Source: Brugia malayi
Taxonomy: Eukaryota > Nematoda > Chromadorea > Rhabditida > Onchocercidae
Direction: 5' to 3'
Assembly: GCF_000002995.4 (NCBI RefSeq)
Contig: NW_025062477.1
Coordinates: 2,498,001-2,562,000, forward strand
DNA: 64,000 nt
The translations under genes were made by a program, and so were the position numbers. The notes beneath the pieces were generated by a model, which ran no database searches, was not told the DNA's origin, and was given only the letters and a program-made list of their open reading frames with translations. Shown one piece after another: positions 38,937 through 53,275 of the stretch. Positions within the stretch are counted from its first letter, which is position 1. Each line of letters begins with the position of its first letter.

Positions 38937-40849
38937 GTCGAATTTGTTGTGCATTGATGCATAAATTAGTGAAATCCACCTGATATTACTTATTTAAGTA
39001 TTATTAACAGTAAGCTTAATAATTGTTTCCAAATATTTTATTGCAGCTAACATTTCAATTTCCTTTCAAATTTATTTATTTTTTTTTATTATTATTTCAA
39101 TTTTTATAAAAAATAATAAATTAAATATTAATTAAATAAAAAATTAAAGAACAGAAAATATTGAGCAGTAATCGAATAAAAATTAACAATGCTAAATTGA
39201 TAAGATGCAAATTTTGATAAACAATTGAATATATGGGTAGTGCTGCTCAAGAGGATACTTTAATTGATAATATAAATTAATTAATTAATTAATTATGACA
39301 TTCTCATTCTGCTTCATATTTTATAATGACGTTGTTTAGAAATAAATAAAATATATACAAATTTTTTTAAAAGATTATTAGTCTAATTAATTTAATTAAT
39401 CAATTTGTTAAATTAATCAATTTAAAGTATTTCAGATATGTAATTCATATGTTATTATTATTTCATTGTAGAATACATTTTATATATAAAAGAAGAAATA
39501 TATTTTCTTTGATAATTCATTAACAAATTCGAATTAATTATTCATTTCAAATATATATTTTTAGATGAAAATGCAACAAATAAATTTAAGAATTAATTAT
39601 TAACGGTAAATGATTACATCAATTATTAAAAACTGGTCATTGAATGGATTAATATCCAATTAAAATCAATGCAAAACTCAAAGACATTGTTGTCAAATTG
39701 CAATTGCAATTCTTTTTGTAAATATAAATTTTACATTTGTAAAAATTTATCAAAAAAAATTTGAATTTTAATTCAAATATAAATTATAATTTAAATTTTT
39801 AATTCGAAATGAAAATAATAATGTAAAAGAGAGAAAGCGAAATGAATGAGAAATGAAAAACTAAATAAATTAAATAAAATAAATTTGAAAGCAATTGATG
39901 AAATATGAAAGAGAGAAGAGAAAAGGAGAGAGGACAAAAAAAAAAAAAAAAAAAAAAACAGCTGGACAATTTCATATTTGAAGTGTTACTTGAAAATTGA
40001 CAAATTAAAAAATGGAAGAGGGAAAGAGAAAGGGAAAGAGAAAGAGAAAGGGGAAGAGAAAGAGTTTATTAAAAAATGGTTTGTAATAAAGCAAAGCTAA
40101 TTATTAGATAAAATAAATTTAAGCTAAAATAATTCAATGATCATTCGATGATTTAATTAATTAACAATTTAATAATAATAAAATTGGAGAAAAAGTATTT
40201 ATTTATTTATCATTCATTTCAATATTATTGCATTTAACTTTTTTTTTTCTCATTTTTTATAGTAAAATTTTTTTTTTTTTCAATTTAAAAAAGAAAAAGT
40301 AAAATATTTTTTGATTGAAATTTGCTTAGTAAAAAAGTTAAAATTTGTGTTTACTTTTAAACTTTTAACTATTTTTATGTTTGATTTTGAATTTAAATTT
40401 GTTTTTTTTTTTTTTAGTCTTTTGTTAAATTTTTTAAATTTATTTATTTTTTTGTTCTTTTTGTAAAAATTTTTAAATTTAATTTAATTATTGATAAATT
40501 TGAATGATACTAATGTTTACTTTACTTTAACTCGGATACTGTCAGTTATTATTAATAACAAAAAGGACAATTTGATTTATTTTTAGTTTTACTCTCAAAT
40601 TGTTCATCCAAAAAAAAAAAAAAAAAAACTTATATAAACAAAAAGCGAAAGAGTGACAGGGAGAAAGAAAGAGAGAGAGGGACAGAGAAAGAGAGAGAGA
40701 GGGAGAGAGAGAAAAAAAACATCGATGATATTACATTTTACAAACTTTTGTTTGTTCAGAAAAAAATCGTATTTGTAAATTTATATAATTGAGAAGATGA
40801 CATCAAAGATCAAAGGGGACAACTGCAATGATTGAAAGTTATAAAGGTG

Positions 40850-40908
<59 letters not shown>

Positions 40909-40980
40909 TACACACACACATACACACACACACACACACACACATACATACACACACACACACACATACATGCACACAAG
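40850..40980. repeat. CA microsatellite, 130 bp
   Basis: Nearly pure (CA)n with CATACA interruptions. It produces threonine/histidine and cysteine/valine ORFs on both strands that are not genes. Confidence 0.97.
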
Positions 40981-42254
40981 ACATTCTTCTTAAATTTGAC
41001 CTTAAATTTAGTACCGTAAACAATTGATTGAAATGTGAAATGGAAAATTGTATAAAATGAAATGAAATTGAACACTTTTGAAGAATGCTAAAATTTAAAA
41101 CTTTTATAAAATAAAATTTTTGAAAAAAAAAAACAAAATTTAAAAAATTTAAACTTAAAAATAAACTTAAAATCATTTCAAACTGCAAAATTATAATATC
41201 AAAATTTGTAGATAATATTTAAAAAATTAGTTGAAAATATTTTTTAAAAAAATGATTTATCCGATGAATTTTTATAAATGAAATTTATCTGATGGAAAAA
41301 AAAAAAAATGATGAATATAATATTTAAATTTTTGTAAGCAAATATTTGCAGGAAAGAAATATTTTTAGATTTTTGTTAATTGTTTTAAATTTATTAAGTT
41401 TTTAATATAAAGTATTTTTCATAATCAATATGACATTTTATTAAAAAATTGAGTGACAAATTTTTGGTCACATTAGAAAGTTGATGAAAAGTAAAAGATT
41501 TTATTTTAGAGAATATTAAAAAAGTTAGAATTGAGAAAATTTGATTAAATTAATGAAAAGATTGGATTACAAAAGAAATTAAAAAATTTTATTTTTGATA
41601 ATTGTATGATTTTGAATTGTTTAGCAATTGATAAAATAAAAAACAATAGTGATAAACAATAAGAATAGTTAGATTTGCTCTTTTAATCTTAGATTTTGAA
41701 GAATTTTTTCTTTCTTTTTTTTTTTTTACTTTTAAATAAGAAATTGATGGATTTAGCTTAAATAAAATTGAAAAGCTAAGAAACTGAAAAAAGAAATGCA
41801 AAATTAAGTTTTAAATTTGTGTTAACCGTTCTTAGTATAATCTGATAAGGAAATATCTATTGATAATTAAGCCTAATTTAATATTAATTAATAAATAATA
41901 ATAATAAGTATGCTCTTTGAAATTGCTACCTTTCTTTTTTCTAAAAAACAAGAAAACAAAAGCAAAAAAAAAAAGATAATAAAAAATGCTTTTATTTTAA
42001 TCAACAAATAGTTGCACCAAATAATTATCAGAACTAATTATAATAATTAAGAAAAAAAAGTGCTTCAATTTTAATGATAATGAAATTTTGTGTATTTGAT
42101 CGTAGTTATTTAACAGCTATTTCCGAAATAGCTTGATAAAAAAGCAACTTTTCCGGAAGCAATCCTAAATTGAGAGAAAGTAATCACAGATTTAGGTTTG
42201 AATTGATCAGGAATAATTGCTTTTTTTATCACTTTTTCTTGCTAAAATCGTTTG

Positions 42255-42445
42255 TTCTGATAAATATTTGATAATTAATCCTATACTCACTCATAGTTCT
42301 GATAAATATTTGATTATCAATCCTATACTCATAGTTCTGATAAATATTTGATAATCAGTCCTATACTCATACCTCTGATAAATATTTGGTAATCAGTCCT
42401 ATACTCATACTTCTGATAAATATTTGATAATCAATCCTATACTGA
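42255..42445. repeat. 38-bp tandem repeat, five copies
   Basis: TCTGATAAATATTTGATAAT, then CARTCCTATACTCATA; the first unit is slightly longer (an extra CTCA) and the last runs into CTGATAACG. Confidence 0.9.
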
Positions 42446-44076
42446 TAACGAAGTGATTATTCCTGATATAACTTAGCTAATTTAGCTAGGATACTTCAGA
42501 AAATATATTTTAAATTTCTAATGCAGTCTGAAGATGAAGAAGTTATTCCGAATGTAAGCTAAGAAGAAAGTATTTTACTCTTGATTGAATTTAATGATAA
42601 ATTAATCAATTAGTAGAGACGGTGAAAACAGTTTAAAAATAAACAAAAACAAAAAGCAAAAGAAAAAAATGGAATGGATGAAATGAATGATGATAAGATC
42701 TGAAATAATAGTGATAACTGATTAAATCATGATATCAACAACATTTTAGATAAGAGATAAATCTCTCTCTTCTCTTTTGCTTGTGCGGGTTTTTTCAAAG
42801 CTAACTTTTCCAAATAATTAATGCAACCATTACCACCTCTGATTATCACTCTACTGTCATCTTCAATGCTTTCTCTTAGCTTAGCTTAGCTTCGATTAAA
42901 AAATAATTGAAAATTAAAACAAAACATTCTATCATATATCATTCAATTTAGTTCATATTTTTGTCGTTTTTTTTTTCAAATTTTCCTTTAAAATCACATT
43001 GCTTTTTCAGTTTTTTTTTTTTTTTTTTTCTGCACTTTTTAAAAATTATTTGTTGCAAAATTAATTTACCCGAATAATTTAAAATATTTGGTAAATTAAA
43101 ATTGAAATTGAATTCTCAAAATGTCGTTAAACTGTGATAGTAATGGAATTAATTTGTTTGAAATTCCATTAATTATTACTCATTCAATTCTAATGCAAAA
43201 TGTAACAAAAATTTTCAATCATAAGAAGAATATTTTTATTTTCCTGAACTGAAAAAAAAAAATTGTTATAAAATTATTTGTTTATTAAGCATTAAAGATC
43301 AATGTGATAAGCAGTTGCTAAACAAAAAAATTATAATAAAAACTTTTAGCTAATTTCTTCAAAACATTTAAACTTGTAAATGATAAATTGTTGTTATTTC
43401 AATTTCAATTCAACAACAAATTCAAATTAATTTTCGTTTATGTTTTACGTAAGTTACAAGAAAAAAAAAAAAGAAATTAACGTGATATGTTATAATTTGA
43501 ATTAAAATTATAAAAAGTGATAAGCGTAGATCACGTTTCAAACTTATTTTCACGTATGGTAGAAGGTAGATTGAAGAAATAAATGTTATTATAGGTTGTT
43601 GATAGACAATTACCGCCAATTGATTCAATGTGACAATTGCAAAGCGATAATTATGATTACACATGAAAGGAAGCAGATGGTGGAGTGACAATAACATTTA
43701 TGAAAAATAATAAATAATAATTTTTGATGATTGAATGCTTTCAGGTTTTATTCTAAGATTTCCGATTAAAATCTCACCTGATAAGTGGTTTTATGATAGG
43801 AATAAATAAGCTGAAAATTTGATTAAATTATCAGTTATCAATTAAAAGTTATCATTTTATCAATAAAAATATTATGGAATTTAATTTCAAAAATTTTCTT
43901 TTTTATTTTTGACACTTTTTTAATTTTTTGATAACAAAATGGAAATGATTTTTAGAATTATTTTGAAAAAATGATAGAATATTTTGTTATTAAGATTAGA
44001 CAGTGATTGTTGAATTTGATAATTTGAAATGAATTTAGTGAAAATAATATAAATTACAAATAAAAAAGATAGATTT

Positions 44077-44111
<35 letters not shown>

Positions 44112-45090
44112 TAAAAAGATTAAGCGCAAAATGTAAGCAAAAATCACATGACAATGACAAGAAGCGGTGATTGACGAAGTGTCAAGCAAGATAAAATAAT
44201 GATAATACATACACATAAAATTGAAATTTATAGGATTTGATGAAAATACAATGTTCAAAATGATTGATTAAAATTTTATGAAAAAAAATTTTATTTAAAT
44301 CTAGCTTGATAATGAAATTTATTTAATAAATATTTTTTATTTTAAACAATTTTTATTTTTTAATCTTAGAAATGATAAATGTAATATAATAAAAAGTATT
44401 TATCTCTTCTCATCTGCCACCCTTTTTTTTTTTTTTTTTTTCAATTAAATTTATAGAAAAGAAAAGTAAAATAATTAGTTAATTGAATGTTTTAATAATT
44501 TAAACACAAAAAAAACAAAATGTATTTGACATACATTTGATAAGCTAACATTTACCATTAAATGTTTAAAAAAAATTTCCGATACAAAATTTACCTCTCA
44601 TTGTCATCAATGAAATCAAAAAAAATCAACGAAATTTTCCAATATTAATTTTAAATTTATTTTTTTTTTTTAAATTTTTTTGATTTAAGAGAAAAAATTG
44701 CTATTTTCATGTTTAAAATCAATTTTAATTACATCTAAAGTTTCTAAATCTTCATTTCTTACTTTTCTTTCATTTTTTTCATGCATAATTAAAATGAATT
44801 AAAATCTAACTTTAAATTCAAATTCAAAAAGCATAAAAAATTCAAATAAAATGATAATTTTTGATAGTTTTTGGAATATTTATCGTTTAGCAAAACAAAA
44901 AAAAAAAAAAAAAAATTTTTTTTTCATTTTTCTGATTTTCTCACAATTGAATAATGCCATTTCCGCTTGAATATTTTCCATTTCTTTCATATTTAACAGT
45001 TGCAAATAAAAAAGAAAAGAGAGAAAAATCGATGTATAAAAACTTTTTTTTTTTCATTTCTTTTCTTCTCGAATGAATACCAAATAAGAT

Positions 45091-45585
45091 TTCATTTCAT
45101 TTCAATTCATTTCATTTCATTTCATTTCCATTTCATTTCACTTCCATTTCCATTTCATTTCATTTCAGTTCATTTCATATTCATTTTATTTCCATTTCAT
45201 TTCATTTCATTTCATTTCAATTAATTTCATTTCAATTCATTTTATTTCCATTTCATTTCATTTCATTTCATTTCAATTCATTTCCATTTCATTTTACTTC
45301 CATTTCCATTTCATTTCATTTCAGTTCATTTCAATTCATTTCCATTTCATTTTACTTCCATTTCCATTTCATTTCATTTCAGTTCATTTCAATTCATTTC
45401 CATTTCATTTGATTTCATTTTAGTTCATTTCAATTCATTTCATTTCACTTCCATTTCCATTTCATTTCATTTCAGTTCATTTCATTTTATTTCCGTTTCG
45501 TCTCATTTCAATTCAATTCATTTTCATTTCATTTCATTTTATTTTAATTCAATTCATTTCCATTTTATTTCATTTCAAAAAAGAA
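45091..45585. repeat. TTTCA/TTTCCA array, about 0.5 kb
   Basis: Pentanucleotide TTTCA interspersed with TTTCCA, TTTTA and AATTCA variants. Longer 60-bp higher-order segments (CATTTTACTTCCATTTCCAT) recur. ORFs here are artefacts. Confidence 0.95.
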
Positions 45586-46192
45586 AAGAAAAGAATGCAA
45601 AAGGAAAGAAAATGTAAATATAAGAACAAATTGAAACGTTTGTTTATTTCAAAATATATATGAAAGAAAAGAAAAGCAAAAAGCAAAAAAAAAAAAAAAA
45701 AAGAAAAACGGAATCGTTTCATTCTAAAATTAGATTTTTCAAAACGAAATAACAAAAAGCATTGAAAAAGAGTGAAAATGACGAGAAAATACATTCAAAA
45801 TATTTCAATGTTTCCTTCTCTTTCTTCTTTTTTCTTTAAAAAAGATAAAAATTTTAAGCAAATTTTTATTGAAACATAAGAAAATTGAGCAAACTGATAG
45901 CTTTATTATGTGATAGAATGATTGCATTCAGTGATTAATTAGTTTAACAGAATTAATTAATTAATTTTTTTATTCTTCTAAAATTTTAAATTAAAAAATA
46001 GAATTGAAATAGATATTTTAGTGACTAAAATTATGATAAAAACAAATAGTTATTATAAAAATTATGCTCATTTAGCTTTGTTTTTAAATTTCAATTTTAA
46101 TATATTATATTGATTAACATTATGATCAGTCAAATTCATGTTATTATCATTATCATATGATTGCTATCAGTGATATATCATTGATAATTGCT

Positions 46193-46198
46193 TTTATT
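46193..46198 (-). terminator. Candidate poly(A) signal of the hydrolase gene
   Basis: AATAAA on the minus strand, about 40 nt past the TGA stop at 46240. The position suits a short 3' UTR, but in sequence this AT-rich the hexamer also occurs often by chance. Confidence 0.3.
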
Positions 46199-46239
46199 AT
46201 CATTAACTCTTGCCTCATATTATACAATTTTAAATTTTA

Positions 46240-49106
46240 TCAATTTTTTTCGATAATATCATAAATAGCATTGTGTAAACGAATGTAAGTACGACATTGA
46301 TTATAAACTCCAACTTTGATAGCATTTGTGACATAAGCAATTGTTAGATTATTCCGCCTGTCGTGAATAACTTGTTGACATCCAAAGGCTGAATGACCAT
46401 ATGCATGTGACACCTGCAAATGAGTTAGATGAGGACAAAGGTCAGATGATTAAGCTAAGTAATTGAATGCTTTATTATATCTATGATGTGATAATATGTA
46501 ATCAAAATTTCAATTTTTATAACTTGTAAATGATTACTGAAAGTGCTACCTTATAATTTTTTAGTAGCGAAATTAATAAAATTTTTAATTGGTCACGTTT
46601 TCAATTTATTATTTCAATTAGATTTAAAATTTTGATAAATATCCGATTTAGACGATTACCGCCAGTTTACGGTATATATTTTTTCTTATAGACTTTGCAT
46701 TAGTTGTTAATTTTCAAATTAAAATAAATAAAAAATTTGAGAATCAATTTTAAAATTAAAATTTTGAAATTCAAATGTAAAAAAAAAAAAAAAAAAAGAA
46801 ACCTGTGATTGATCAATAAAAACTAAAAGACCAATATTTTTTGCTAAATGTTTTATTGTACATATATCAGTACTATTGATGGAAATTTGTTCCAAAAGAA
46901 ATTGATTAGCAGGTGATAATAGTTTATCTGTTGATAACTGTAAAATATTATCAAATATTCGGTGAGATAAAAAGCGTTTAAAATTAGATCAAAGATTTTT
47001 TAAAAATAATTTCTAAATTTTAGATCAATTTTTTAATCATTTTTTTTTTTTTGAATTTTGTTCATTTCAATTATAATTATATTTTAAAAAATGAAAATGT
47101 AAAAAATATATTTTAAAAATAAATGTAAAAATTATATTTTAAAAATGTAAATGTAAAAAAATAACAATAAATTTTTTTGAATAATTGATATAATTTTAAA
47201 TTATTTATTATTAAATGAAATTTGTAATAATTGATTAAATTTACTTATAGTATATAAAATATATAAATAAAATAAAATTATTTAACCATATGAAATAATT
47301 GTGCTAAACTTCTTGCATTACCAAATCCATGGTATAATAAATGATGAAAATTTGGATTGTTAATTTGTAATGGTATAATTGGATTTAACCATTTTAAATT
47401 ATTCATTACTTTATACATTATCGAATCCTGCAAATTCTCTATAAAATATTAATTAAATTAAATTAAATTAAATTCCAAAAAAAAAAAAAAATCTTATTTT
47501 GTACGAAATTAAAAAAAAAATTTCATGATAAAAATGAATTAATTTAGAAAATAAATTTTTATTACAATATTATTAAAAAAAAAAAAAATTATATTCAAAA
47601 ATTGAATTTTGATAATTTTATATTACTTAGAATTAAATTTCAATGAAATATATACTTATACTTCAATGAAATATACTTATACTTATACCTTATGTGTGAA
47701 AAATTGAAATAACAAATTTGACATTAAATGCGGGGTCTGATAGATTTCACTAAAAATATCAAACCAAGATGGCATTGCTATTCTGGCCAAGCGATATTCT
47801 TCTGTTTTCATTAAACCAATCGAATAATCAATTCCTGAAATTGAAAATTTTTCTTTAAAGAAAAATGTCTAATAATTGAAATTAAAATCAGAATTAAAAT
47901 TAATTTTATTAGATACCAAATTTAGATGCTATTTCATCATGAAAATATTGCTGTACACCTCGTTTCTGCTTATCAATATGTCGAATAAGCTGATCAATAA
48001 GCCAATAGAATAATGATCCGTAACAACCGGATTTTTCTTCCGGTAGCCATTTTGGTTGTTCATTCTCGAAGATTTTTCTTTTTTTTTTAAAAAAAAAAGA
48101 AAGAATTTAACGATTCATTTTAAAATATTCATTTTTGTTTCATTTAATAGAGAAAAGAAAAAGAAAGATCTGATTTATTTGGTTAATTTTTGATTTTGAA
48201 AAATTTTAAATTAAATTTATTAATTTAAAATTTTAATAGAATAATTTAAAAATGACATACCTCATTGCTTCATGATCAGTGGCATTCTTCAAAGTAAGCG
48301 GTTTATTCAAATATTTCAAATTCATCTAAGTTAAGTTTTCATTTTTTTTTTTTTGTTTTTGTATTAGTAATACTTTTTTTTTATTATTATTATAAAATAA
48401 AAAAAAGTAATTCTCATTCAAATTTTTGAAAAAAGAAAATATTGAATTAAATTTATATCAAAATAACATACCTTATCAGTTAATAACATTTTTATAGTAA
48501 TATTAGCTTTATTATTATCACCAAAATTTGGCCAATATTTGATAATTAAATCATCATAATTAGCTAATTTTCTTTCCACAAGCAATGCAATACATAATGC
48601 CATAACATTTTTTAAACATGAAAATGTTGATGTGATTGTATCCTAATAATTATTAAATTTTAAATTAAATAATTGATAATTGATAAGATATATATATACA
48701 TTATACATCAAACATTACATATTATTGTTTAATCAGTCTAAAAAATTTTTGTTTTATTTTGATTAAATTTAAATTTTATCAGTTAGCAGTATCACATCGA
48801 AAAATTTATTTCATTTAATCAATTATTACTTATAAAATTTAAAAATTTGAAATTTTTTTTTTTTTTTTGAGATATAATTCTTACCATTTGCCATTTTCTT
48901 GCTGCTTGTACATCTGCATATCCACCCCAAATATCGAGAATTTTTTGATTTTTATGATAAACAGTTAATGCTGCACCACCACGTTCCCAACCATTTAAAA
49001 AATTTTTCCTAATTAAATTATTAAAATTATTTAACAATCATTTTAATCAATAAATTATTGAATAAAATTTTTCTGATAACATTTAAAGTTTTTAAAATTT
49101 TGTATC

Positions 49107-49144
<38 letters not shown>

Positions 49145-49307
49145 AAAATAACCTGAAAATGTTTGAAACTAATTGAAATCGATCATCAATTACATTGTAA
49201 TCAAAATGTAATGATAATTTTGTATATAAATTATCATTGATATAGTTAGAAATAGCATAAATGATAATAGTGATAGTGATAATATGAATTTTTCTTGTGA
49301 TAAGCAT
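46240..49307 (-). CDS. Secreted beta-lactamase-fold serine hydrolase (LACT / EstB-like family)
   Basis: Nine exons: 49153-49307, 48885-49008, 48472-48642, 48261-48325, 47917-48077, 47689-47834, 47287-47427, 46803-46937 and 46240-46413. All junctions are GT/AG and in phase, giving 423 residues with a TGA stop. The start is a true ATG followed by a hydrophobic segment (about residues 7-19), probably a signal peptide or anchor. Family landmarks in order: GWERGGAALTVYH and LDIWGGYAD; S101-C-L-K104, the SxxK nucleophile motif, followed by VMALCIALLVERK; LLTDKMNL, where relatives read LLTHQAGL; a candidate tyrosine motif YGS at 191-193 before WLIDQLIRHID; HGFGNARSLAQLF at 307-319; and YGHSAFG at 371-377 near the C-terminus. 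Relatives are esterases or peptidase-like hydrolases; metazoan copies are poorly characterised. The substrate is unknown and activity is not certain. Confidence 0.88.
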
Positions 49308-52300
49308 TTTGATAATTTAAAAATTTCAAAAAAAAAACGATAGAAAATGATATGAAATGTTATTACATTCACTATGCACAAATATAATCAAACAAATTCA
49401 TTTCATTTGTTTAATTTGTTATCAAATTTTGTGATAACCAACAAATTTCTTTTGCTTTCCTTTTTTTTTTTTTGCTTCTAACATTAAAATTTCTCTATGC
49501 ATTAGCTTACTGAGAAATATTTGTGATAATATGTTAAAAATTTAAATGAAATACTTAAATCTCGACTAATCTCGAGAAGAAATTAGTAGTAAGTAAAAAT
49601 GTATAACTCTAAGTAAGTTAAAGTTGAATTTAAATGATAAAGCTAATACTTACTTTATGAATAAAGCATGCAAGCAATGATTGGAAAAGGTGAAATTGTG
49701 ATAATAAATGCTCATTTAAAATTATCAAAATTATCATTTGAAAAAATTAAGTAATCTTTGATTTTTTAATGAATAATTTTTGTGTGATAAAAAAAGAAAG
49801 CAAATAAATTAGTAATTATGAATTAATAAAATTATTTTTTCTCTTTTTTTTAAGTTTTATTTTTTCTATGTATAAAAATTAAATGAAAATGTGGACAAAT
49901 TATAAATTTATCATACTTATTATACTAAAAAACATAATCAAATAACTTATAATTTAAAAAATTTATCAAAGATATAAAAAAATTAACTTAAATTAAAACA
50001 ATTAATTAGAAAATCAGTAAGATAGTCTTCAAGTTGCTTAAGTTAGTTTAAAAAAATAAAACAAAACATATAGCAAAAAATATAAAACGTTATCTATAAT
50101 ACTGTAATAGTTATTAAATCAAACAAAACTTAATAAAAGATAAGTAATTAAATACTCTAATAGTTATTAAATCAAACAAAACTTAATAAAAGATAAGTAA
50201 TTAAGTACTCTAATAGTTATTAAATCAAACAAAACTTAGTAAAAGATAAGTAATTAAGTACTCTAATAGTTATTAAATCAAACAAAACTTAATAAAAGAT
50301 AAGTAATTAAGTACTCTAATAGTTATTAAATCAAACAAAACTTAATAAAAGATAAGTAATTAAGTACTCTAATAGTTATTAAATCAAACAAAACTTAATA
50401 AAAGATAAGTAATTAAGTACTCTAATAGTTATTAAATCAAACAAAACTTAATAAAAGATAAGTAATTAAGTACTCTAATAGTTATTAAATCAAACAAAAC
50501 TTAATAAAAGATAAGTAATTAAGTACTCTAATAGTTATTAAATCAAACAAAACTTAATAAAAGATAAGTAATTAAGTACTCTAATAGTTATTAAATCAAA
50601 CAAAACTTAATGAAAGATAAGTAATTAAGTACTCTAATAGTTAAATCAAACAAAACTTAAAAGAGATAAGTAATTAATTAAGTTATTGTCAATGAAAGAT
50701 TTTAAATTAGCATATTAAAAATGATAGTTAGCTAATTTTTAATAGTTTCTTTTTTTAAAAGATTTATAATTAATGATCAAATAAAACTAATTAAATAGAA
50801 AATTTTGTTTTTTAATTTATTCATTTCATTCATTAATTTCTCGATTATATTGATATTACTCAGATGTAAATTTATTTTGATTCATTGGATTTCTTTTTTA
50901 AAGTTGACATTGAGAGAGTTGATAATATAATTTTCAATAAATGATTTCAATTAATTTAAAAAAAAAAAAAAATTTCAATTTAATTGCTTGGTAATCATGA
51001 TTTCAATAGTTGAAATTAAAAATAATTTTATGTCAAATTTTGATTTAAATAATGAATTTGTCATAGATTTTGCCAACTTTATGTGTCACTTTTTTCTTAA
51101 ATATTGCTCTATTGTCAACGCAATTAGCAAATAAATTTTAAATAAATATTAAAATGATTGAATTATTAGTTTTAGATTATTTAATTTTATTAATATAAAA
51201 TTATTTTAAAATATTATCGTTTATCTTTCAATTATTGAAAATTTCGTTTTCTTTCAATTGCAACGAATAATTTAAAAAAATAAAATAATTATATTTTATA
51301 TTTTAATTACACTATATTCATTTTCAATTTTGAAATGAAAATTTAAATTTTAGATATATGCAAAATGAATTAATGAGATTATAATAACAGATTACATTAT
51401 TGTTATTTATTAAATTTCCGATCAAAAAATATAAATTTTATTTGTTAGACACCGATTAAGTGTTAATTTTAATATTAATTTAACTTTTTTCTAATTAACA
51501 GACTTTAATTTTATTAATATAAAATTACTTCAACTTATCAAAAATTTATTTATTTATAAATTTAATATTCTATGGCAAGAATTTTCTTATTTTACATTTA
51601 TGAAAGATTATTTGATCATATTTCAATGATCGATCGATTTACGGAAAGAATAAGGTAAGTTTAAAGAAATAAAATTTTAAAAAAATGAATTTAAAAAAAT
51701 CAATAACTTAATCATACCTTCTAGAAAGTTCTGATTTGATAAATGAATAAAATTAAAATAATCTCACAAATACACAAATAACTTTGTCGAGAATCATTTT
51801 TATCAGATGTAAATCTTATTTTTCACTTATAATCCACAAGTGAAAAAAAAATAAATAAATAAATTTACACTATGAGAAATTTTCAATTACTTTTTCAAAA
51901 TTTTATTTTATAAAATATTATGTGATAATAATTTTGAAATTAAATTAGAATACAAATTCATTTAAATCGTTTATGAAATTTAGCCATTTAATAGAAAGAA
52001 ATAATTATCAAATTTAAAATTTTTTAAATTATCAAAACTTATCGTTAGCTATGTGATAATAACTGATAAAGGTATTTCATCGATTGATCAAACAATTCAA
52101 TTGATTTGCATATAAAAAAATAAATTTTGTATGGAATTAAATTACTTTAAAAAAAAAAAAATTAAATTACTTTAAAATTTTTTTTGTAATAACTTTGTGA
52201 CTTATTTGCATATATTTACTTTAGAATTTTACAAGTTATTGTTGTAATATAGTAAGTAAATTAAATTTAAATTTATATTTTCTATTAATTACCAAAATAA

Positions 52301-53275
52301 AATATTATTGTTATTTTTAATTAAAACGAATGAAATTTAAAATTAATTTTAGAGTAAAATTGAAATAATATTTTTTACTGTAAATGTTTACTCATTTATT
52401 AACATTCATTTATTTATATAATAAAATTTACAACAAAATAAAATATTACAAAAATTGTAATTACAATCATATATGGCAGCGATAATGATAAAGTGATAAC
52501 AGAATGATAAAGAAGCAAATGATAAGAGCCAATCATAAAAAAGTGAATATGAGAGAAATAATTTGATTTATAATAATAACTATTTTTGATCATTGTATCT
52601 TATTTGATAGTTTGATCTGATATACTTCAAATGTAAATGAATAGTGATAACTGCGAATGATTAGTTTGATAATAGATGGTTAATTGGTGATTAATTTGAT
52701 AAAGAATTATTTTGATTTCTGAGTATTATTTCAAAAAAAAATAATAATAATAATAAAATTTAGTTTTAATAATATTAGACGAAATGTTTCATTGATTTTT
52801 TTTCAATTTTTTTTTCTAAAATTATATAATTAATCAATCAATATTTTTTCGTCATTTCAACTAATAAATTTTATAAATTACTCTAATCATAATATCATAT
52901 CATGAAAATGATTTATTTTAATCTCTCTTCTAAATTTACTTTTAATGATAATATTCAACTATAAATGGAATTATTAAAAGGTTAAAGTTCAAATTTTGTT
53001 AAAAGTATGTGACACAGATGACATTTTATTTATATAATTGAATATTCTTTTAAATTTCATTTCTATAATTCTAATTTATCATTAATTAAATTGTTTTTTT
53101 TTCTTTTTTTTTTTTTCAAAGGAATTTAAAAATTTTTTCATCACAAAGAATACAAAAGATTTATGAAAGACTAGAAAGGCAGTGCTTTAAAAGAGACAGA
53201 GAGAGAGAGAGAGAGAGAAAGAGGAGAGAGAGAAAAGAAGAGAGTTAATTATTTTAAGAAAAATGAATGAATAAT
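49308..53275. other. Intergenic region between hydrolase and TINAG-like genes
   Basis: About 4 kb with no coding signal. The 53-bp array at 50104-50690 is the only ordered structure, apart from a GA run at 53192-53240 just past the TINAG-like stop codon. It must contain the 5' flank of the hydrolase gene and the 3' end of the TINAG-like gene. Confidence 0.6.
50104..50690. repeat. 53-bp tandem array, 11 near-identical units
   Basis: TAGTTATTAAATCAAACAAA recurs every 53 bp from 50108; the central units are practically identical. The first (ATACTGTAA) and last (TAGTTAAATC, deleted ATT) units are diverged, typical of edges. It lies about 0.8 kb upstream of the hydrolase start codon. Confidence 0.97.

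Larger units (their letters stand above)
34431..46239. other. Gene-free region, about 11.8 kb
   Basis: No ORF with splice-compatible ends, no family motif and no RNA gene recognised on either strand. It contains minisatellites (34505-35040, 42255-42445), a duplicated block (37610-37960), GA tracts, a CA microsatellite (40850-40980) and a 0.5-kb TTTCA array (45091-45585). It would include the promoter of the SH3 adaptor gene and the 3' flank of the hydrolase gene. Confidence 0.6.

Noticed and set aside
40781..41188. Cys/Val and His/Thr ORFs on both strands
   Set aside because: Translations of a CA microsatellite.
43422..43697. Minus-strand ORF of 91 residues as a third leader exon or small gene
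   Set aside because: No usable donor in phase and no family motif; hydrophobic composition follows from AT bias.
45000..45224. Phe/His/Ser-rich ORF
   Set aside because: Translation of the TTTCA array.
46240..49307. Bacterial beta-lactamase contamination or recent horizontal transfer
   Set aside because: Eight in-phase spliceosomal introns and the host's base composition; LACT-type genes are widespread in animals.
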